Below, one piece after another: positions 59,395-64,000 of a stretch of 64,000 bases of DNA. Source of the stretch: Chlamydoabsidia padenii (Eukaryota > Mucoromycota > Mucoromycetes > Mucorales > Cunninghamellaceae); the NCBI GenBank assembly GCA_025330725.1, contig JAIWND010000023.1, positions 310,001-374,000 of the forward strand. The letters run 5' to 3'. The notes beneath the pieces were generated by a model that did not search any database, had not been told where the DNA came from, and saw only the letters and a program-made list of their open reading frames with translations. A program made the translations under genes and the position numbers. How positions within the stretch are numbered: position 1 is the stretch's first letter; each line of letters begins with the position of its first letter.

Positions 59395-60516
59395 TCAAGC
59401 AGTTGCAGTGGTAGGTTGTTGTTGTTGATTGATCATCTTCGCCTTGAGATCCTGCAGAGCATTGTAATTGCGTTCCATAGCCTGTTTTAAAAAGTCCCCA
59501 GCGGTAATAGGTTCAGTATAGACCGAGGTACCCTGAATCACGGCAGATTTGTTAGCTTGATTAAAGTAGGCGATGGAGTAGCGAGGACCTTGGTATTCAT
59601 TGACAGTTGGGGCACGGACACGATGAAAGTTGCTTTTGAGACGATCGTCAGACCAACGCATGATCATGTCACCAATATTACATACAATGTCACCTTCTTG
59701 GGGTGTTACTGGCGTCCACTGATCACCATGGCCAAAGGCGGTGGATGCCTCTCGACCTGGGCACACCTCCAAACCGTTTTCACCTGGGCGTTGGAAGAGT
59801 AAAGTGAGTGTGTCGAAATCGGTATGAGCACCAGCCCGCCAGTAGTTATCCGGGAAGACTTGTCCAGTAATGTCGTGGTAGTGCAAAAGACGCAGGGTGT
59901 TCAGAATGTCTGTTCGAGCCACATCGTGGCACCGTGTAAAGTAATCGTCAGGGAAACCCAATCCAGTCGCCAGGCATTCCAATAATTTGAGTGAGACTTG
60001 ATTACATTGTTGCATAAAGTGTTCGCATCGTTGTCGAAAGTCAGGACAGTCGTCTGTGGTGGGCCAAATATCGTCTATTCCATGGAATCCTAGCTGCATC
60101 GATTCTTTGAGATCAGCTACACCAGTACTGGGCCGTATTTGAGCCATCGTTTCCCATCCAGCATTACGTGTGATATCAATTGCATACTTGGACTTGGCTT
60201 GATTAGGCAAAGCGAAAAAGTCTTGGCTTGTTTTAAACATGGCACGAATGTCTTCTACTGGGATGCCGTGATTGACCACTGTATACCGTAAAAGAGAGAG
60301 GGGTGAGTAAAAAGTTGTAAAGGTAAATAAAAATTTTCTGTTATTATTGCTTTCAAACTTCTTACCATAAAAAAAACCTTGTTGGGTAGCAGCATCCATT
60401 AGTGTCTCGATGATTTCTTGTCGTCGTTCTTCATAGTTGGATAAATCAACACGAATAAAATCACGTTGGATAGAGGGAATGTGGACAGAATTGGCAGCTT
60501 CAGTTGAGTAGGTCAT
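59395..60516 (-). CDS. 2-oxoglutarate/Fe(II) oxygenase, isopenicillin-N-synthase-like
   Basis: Non-haem iron dioxygenase of the IPNS-like class, using 2-oxoglutarate or a related co-substrate. Exons 60516-60366 and 60278-59395 give 344 residues. The N-terminal DIOX_N region has GFFYVVNHGIP, split by the intron. Iron ligands are His202 and Asp204 (AHTDFD) and His269 (NFHRV); the co-substrate Arg283 is in GPRYSIAYF. The set is complete, so the enzyme should be active. Fungal relatives have many roles, from secondary metabolism to catabolism, and the substrate is unknown; no biosynthetic cluster surrounds it. A motif copy (GCGGGATTTGAAG on the gene strand) lies at 60675-60687. Confidence 0.92.
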   Translation of the reverse strand: MTYSTEAANSVHIPSIQRDFIRVDLSNYEERRQEIIETLMDAATQQGFFYGKKFESNNNRKFLFTFTTFYSPLSLLRYTVVNHGIPVEDIRAMFKTSQDFFALPNQAKSKYAIDITRNAGWETMAQIRPSTGVADLKESMQLGFHGIDDIWPTTDDCPDFRQRCEHFMQQCNQVSLKLLECLATGLGFPDDYFTRCHDVARTDILNTLRLLHYHDITGQVFPDNYWRAGAHTDFDTLTLLFQRPGENGLEVCPGREASTAFGHGDQWTPVTPQEGDIVCNIGDMIMRWSDDRLKSNFHRVRAPTVNEYQGPRYSIAYFNQANKSAVIQGTSVYTEPITAGDFLKQAMERNYNALQDLKAKMINQQQQPTTATA

Positions 60517-61030
60517 GTATCAAATAAAAGATGTGTAAAGATAATAGTAAAAGAAGAGTGGTGGAAGATTGAGAAATGTGTCTATATTTTTATACATTAT
60601 TGGGAGAGAAAGATGGCAAGAAAGAAAAAGGGGATGCCGAAAAATGGGGTCAATCAGTCCTCTCCCAGATAAAACTTCAAATCCCGCTATCCGCTTGAGA
60701 TAAAGCCATCTTCCATAGATAACAGGATTCAAAATATATTCACATTACACAACGATTTTCTTTATCAGGTATATATAATAGATATAAGATAATATCCTAT
60801 TGGTGTTTTTATCTTGTCACACAGTTTCTACTCCAGTCCTTCGGAAACAATGAAAGAGTTCTCGCTCTTTGGCCGCAAGGAACACAACATACTACATATT
60901 ATGCCAAGAAAAAAAAAAGATAGATAGATATATAGAAATAAAATTGTTTATTTACAGCGTATTTTACATGGAGTGGCTGGAACCATCAAAAGTATGGTTG
61001 ATGATTGTGTAATGACCGATCAACTGTCAT
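60517..61030. other. Intergenic region
   Basis: Upstream flank of the oxygenase gene with its motif (60675-60687, gene strand GCGGGATTTGAAG, about 165 bp before the ATG). No gene, RNA or repeat beyond AT-rich runs was recognised between 60700 and 61030. Confidence 0.5.
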
Positions 61031-62095
61031 TTAGAATGGCATGAATCTAAAGAGCGACTTGAAAACACCATCGGATGATGAAGTATCACATGAAAACCGT
61101 TGATCCCTATCTTGAATATAGTCGAGATCACCGTTTTTCTCCATAGCTTCATAATAATCGTTTGTTCTAAAAATGGAAAAGGCACACCAAAATGCTTGAT
61201 CACACTCATCTTTCAAAACCCCGCCGACCAATTCAGGCACACGCTTATCGGGCAACCCAGCACCTTGCTTTGCAGAAGCGACCACATTCTCCCTAAGGAA
61301 ATTAAATGAGAAAATCGATCATTCTTTTACTATTGACGATAACTTACATGTTAATAGTCAATTGTTGTCTACCGCTCTTGTTAATGTCAGTGATGGAGGT
61401 ACCCCAAACCACCCGAGCCACTCCACGATAAATACTTTGGGAAGCACACATCGGGCACTAAAAAAAAAAAAAAGTGGGGTAACATTTTTAGATAAGAATG
61501 ACGGGCGGTGATTAAATCTGCATGAACAGATATATCATATTATATTACCGGCTCCCCTGTTGTGAACAGAGTTTGTTTGGACCAGTCTAATCCCGGATTA
61601 GTCATATCATTGTTGGTGGGTGAAGGATAAAGTTCAGTACAGCTAACAATATTGAATATCATGAGTCATTAAGATAAGAAAGAGGGAAATATACCCTCTA
61701 TATTTTCATTTCCCTCCCCACCCTTTCAGAACTGGGAATACAATCCCTTGATGATTGATAACACTTACTTCCAGAAAGCAGCAGTTTCGCCTACACAATG
61801 ATGAATCAATTAGGTGAGTATACAGTTGAGTACCTGTCTGTCTCTTACCATGCAAAAGTGCATTCTTGCGATTCGAATTGGCACCATAACATGAAATTTC
61901 ATTCTTGGTATGGTCGACGATTAAAGCACCAAAGGGAAACTGAGGGTTATGTTTCTTGGCAAAATCCAGTGCAATCTTCATATAACATTCATCAATGTCT
62001 TTTTGATCTTGAAGATGATGACAAGATTGGGCTGCTATCATATCAAAGATAATGATAAAGATTAAAAAAGATAAAATCAATTGGTTAAAGTGCAT
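61031..62095 (-). CDS. Secreted cytidine-deaminase-like (guanine/nucleobase) deaminase
   Basis: Zinc-dependent deaminase of the CDA superfamily with a signal peptide. Exons 62095-61849, 61790-61769 (22 nt), 61642-61549, 61457-61348 and 61292-61031 give 244 residues. The hydrophobic start (LILSFLIFIIIFDMIAA) looks like a cleavable signal, unusual for a family that normally acts in the cytosol. The zinc site is His82 with catalytic Glu84 (HGETAAF, made across two splice junctions) and Cys122/Cys125 (GEPCPMC). The order FGALIVD...HGETAAF...EPCPMCASQSIYRGV is closest to guanine deaminases and tRNA/nucleobase deaminases. Substrate is inferred only. It is divergent from a uric acid/xanthine permease gene (352 bp between start codons). 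Confidence 0.8.
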
Positions 62096-62186
62096 TGTTA
62101 TTTGGTAATGGGAATGGCAAAAGAAACGCAAAAAAAAGGGTCCCTTGATATACCTTTTTTTTTCCCTCCGAATGCATGATTTTCGA

Positions 62187-62214
62187 TTTTTCAAATTCCG
62201 TTTTTCAAATTCCG
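62187..62214 (-). promoter_or_regulatory. Perfect 14-bp tandem motif in divergent promoter
   Basis: TTTTTCAAATTCCG occurs twice in direct succession (62187-62200 and 62201-62214), followed by CCATCCCG. On the deaminase strand each reads CGGAATTTGAAAAA, a variant of the window-wide motif. AATGCATGAT lies at 62171-62180. The pair is about 92 bp before the deaminase ATG and 233 bp before the permease ATG. Confidence 0.55.
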
Positions 62215-62446
62215 CCATCCCGATTTCTTTATCTTTGACGAGATAAGTCGATGGATTCATAAGAGAATATCTTTATCATCGTGTCACCTACCATCTTGTG
62301 GAGAGAGAAGAAGAAGAAAAAAACACTATTTAAGCCTCCAATCATCGATTCATTGTTTCCATTGTTTCTCCTTTACTTTTTATCATCTCCATCTATCATA
62401 TCCCTTTATATATATATATATATATATATTATCAAGCTGAGTTTTC

Positions 62447-64000
62447 ATGATGTCCTCCTCCAGCTCGATTACTGACAAAAAACATCATCATCTTGAAATT
62501 GCCACTGAGCAAGAACAAGATGTTGGCATGTATGATTATACTACTGTGGCTACTCCTAATTCAAACGCAAGATCCTCTTTTTTACATCATATCAAAGAAA
62601 AGGTCACTACCCGCCATGGTTGGATTGGGGCGTATGATTATGCAGCTGTGTGGTAAGTTTTCGGGGTTTTAATATCATCAGGGCCACTCTTTTAACTTTC
62701 TCCTCCTCCATAGTATGCCTCGGATCCCTTACTTACATCCCAAATCCAATGGATCACCTTTTTATGGCCCTAATGATGATATACCTATTGTTGTAGCTAT
62801 CATCATGGGATTACAACACTTTTTAGCTGTGATTGGAGGGGTGATTGCTCCAACGATCATGGTAAGTGGAGCTGGTTCCTCTTTTCTCAACCTCGATAAT
62901 GCTACTCGTCAATATATGGTATCTGCATCTTTGATTGTGTCTGGTTTAATGAGGTAAAAAGCATTACTTTATTACTTTATTATATCAATCAAAGTGGCTA
63001 ACAGGTTCAATTCAGTATGGTACAGATCATTCGATTCAAAATTCCCAAAACAAGATTCTATGTTGGGGCGGGGTATGAAATCCTGCGATCATAAATCTTT
63101 TTTATTTTTTATTTTTTTCTCATATGCTTCTCTTTCCTTTATTTTAATCAATTCAGTCTCCTACAAATCACTGGTGTATCATTTGCCAACATTGCTTCAG
63201 CTCAAGCCCTTATCAAGAATATGTACGATAGTGGGGCGTGTCCCATGTCTGCTGACGGTACTCCATTACCTTGTCCTGATGCTTTTGGTGCCATTCTAGG
63301 AACTCAGGTATGTTAAACACCTTGACATTACACCATCTTTACTCACTAGCTCTGTATGTATCTTTTATTTATTTATGTATAGATGGTGGCATCTCTTTTA
63401 GCTGTTGGCATTAGCTTCCTCCCTCCTCGTGCTATTCGACACATGTTTCCCAAGATCGTCAGTGGTATTGTACTTGTTGTCATTGGCTCCTCATTACTAA
63501 GTTCTGGATTTAAGAACTGGGCTGGAGGAGCTGGACCCTGTATGGCACGACCTACTAGTGGTGACTTTGTTGTCTGTCCTTCGATCCATTCACCTAATGC
63601 TCAAGCCTGGGGCAGTCCTGTCAACTTTGCGTTGGGTGCGTCGGTGTTTGTAATGATTCTCGTGGTGGAACTGGTCGGGTCGGTGTTTATGAAAAACGTC
63701 TCTGTGGTGCTTGGGCTCTTGGTGGGATGCATCATTGCTGCTAGTCTGGGTATGTTTGACTCATCATCGATCTCAAGTGCTCCGGCCATCACATTTTTGT
63801 GGGTGAAAACATTCAAGCTTAGTATCTATGGTCCTGGTATTATTCCCTACATCTTTACTGTCTTGGACATGGCGATCGAATGCTTGGGTGATATTACAGC
63901 TGCCAGTGATGTCTCGGGTCTTACGTTGGAAGGCAAAAAGTTTGAAGAACGATGCCAAGGTGGGCTTTTGGCGGATGGTCTCTCGGGTATCTTCTCTGGT
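62447..64000 (+). CDS. Uric acid/xanthine permease (NCS2 family), 3'-truncated by window
   Basis: Proton-coupled purine transporter of the nucleobase-ascorbate family (Aspergillus UapA/UapC type) in the plasma membrane. Exons seen: 62447-62652, 62714-62953, 63157-63307, 63383-64000 (open at the end), about 405 residues of an expected 560-600. Landmarks are YDYAAVCMPRIPYLHPK, MGLQHFLAVIGGVIAPTIM (first helix with the QH pair), SLLQITGVSFANIASAQ, GIVLVVIGSSLLSSGFKNWAGG and MAIECLGDITAASDVSG, which is the region before the substrate signature. Two ATG codons stand in tandem; the first is used. Intron 2 contains GGGGCGGGGTATGAAATCC, a motif variant. The gene is divergent from the secreted deaminase. 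Confidence 0.93.

Noticed and set aside
1..64000. tRNA and rRNA genes
   Set aside because: No cloverleaf with conserved GGTTCGAATCC-type T arm or rRNA signature was recognised by eye; a tRNAscan-SE run would settle this.

Overview
The window is nuclear DNA from an early-diverging fungus, most likely Mucoromycota (Mucorales-like). The evidence is AT-rich, intron-dense genes (about 113 coding introns counted, mostly 50-120 bp GT-AG), fungus-specific families (Zn2-Cys6 regulator, Atg15, DASH Hsk3, yapsin-type GPI protease), and a Frizzled-like seven-helix receptor, a combination known from early-diverging fungi. No bacterial, viral or intact transposon genes were seen. All gene models were spliced by eye from the bases. 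Models whose exons sum to whole codons and whose protein reads through a known family are given high confidence.

Layout. 0-3 kb: a dispersed repeat and an unresolved candidate gene. 3.1-9 kb: KEOPS subunit Cgi121 (-), a 26-residue zinc-knuckle microprotein (-), an orphan 156-residue protein (+), DASH subunit Hsk3 (+), a HAD phosphatase (+). 10-20.9 kb: ribosomal stalk protein P1 (+), a Sec14 protein (-), a GPI-anchored aspartic protease (-), a small type I membrane protein (+), Pex22 (+), splicing factor CWC22 (-). 21-36.3 kb: CENP-T (+), DNA polymerase epsilon subunit B (+), Atg15 lipase (-), a Zn2-Cys6 regulator (-), aminodeoxychorismate lyase (-), cystinosin (+), a METTL2/Trm140-type methyltransferase (-). 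36.5-46.3 kb: gene remnants around a Frizzled-like receptor (+) and a GNAT acetyltransferase (+). 46.9-58.3 kb: a kinesin-like protein with a degenerate motor (+), a HOOK adaptor (+), cytosolic leucyl-tRNA synthetase (+). 59.4-64 kb: a 2-oxoglutarate oxygenase (-), a secreted deaminase (-) and a divergent uric acid/xanthine permease (+, running off the end).

Themes. Two kinetochore proteins (Hsk3, CENP-T) and two neighbouring microtubule-transport proteins (degenerate kinesin, HOOK) fall in one window. The secreted deaminase and the permease share one divergent intergenic region and could form a purine-salvage pair. Most genes carry, roughly 70-200 bp before the ATG, a variant of one motif (GGCGGGATTTGAA; also CGGCGTTTGAA, GCGCCGTTTAAA). 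A second motif, GCATGAAT, often lies close to it. Several loci with this motif and splice signals have no convincing reading frame and may be non-coding RNA or microprotein genes.

The main candidates for something undescribed are the P-loop-less kinesin-like protein, the promoter motif system, the intron-split zinc-knuckle microprotein and the deaminase/permease pair.
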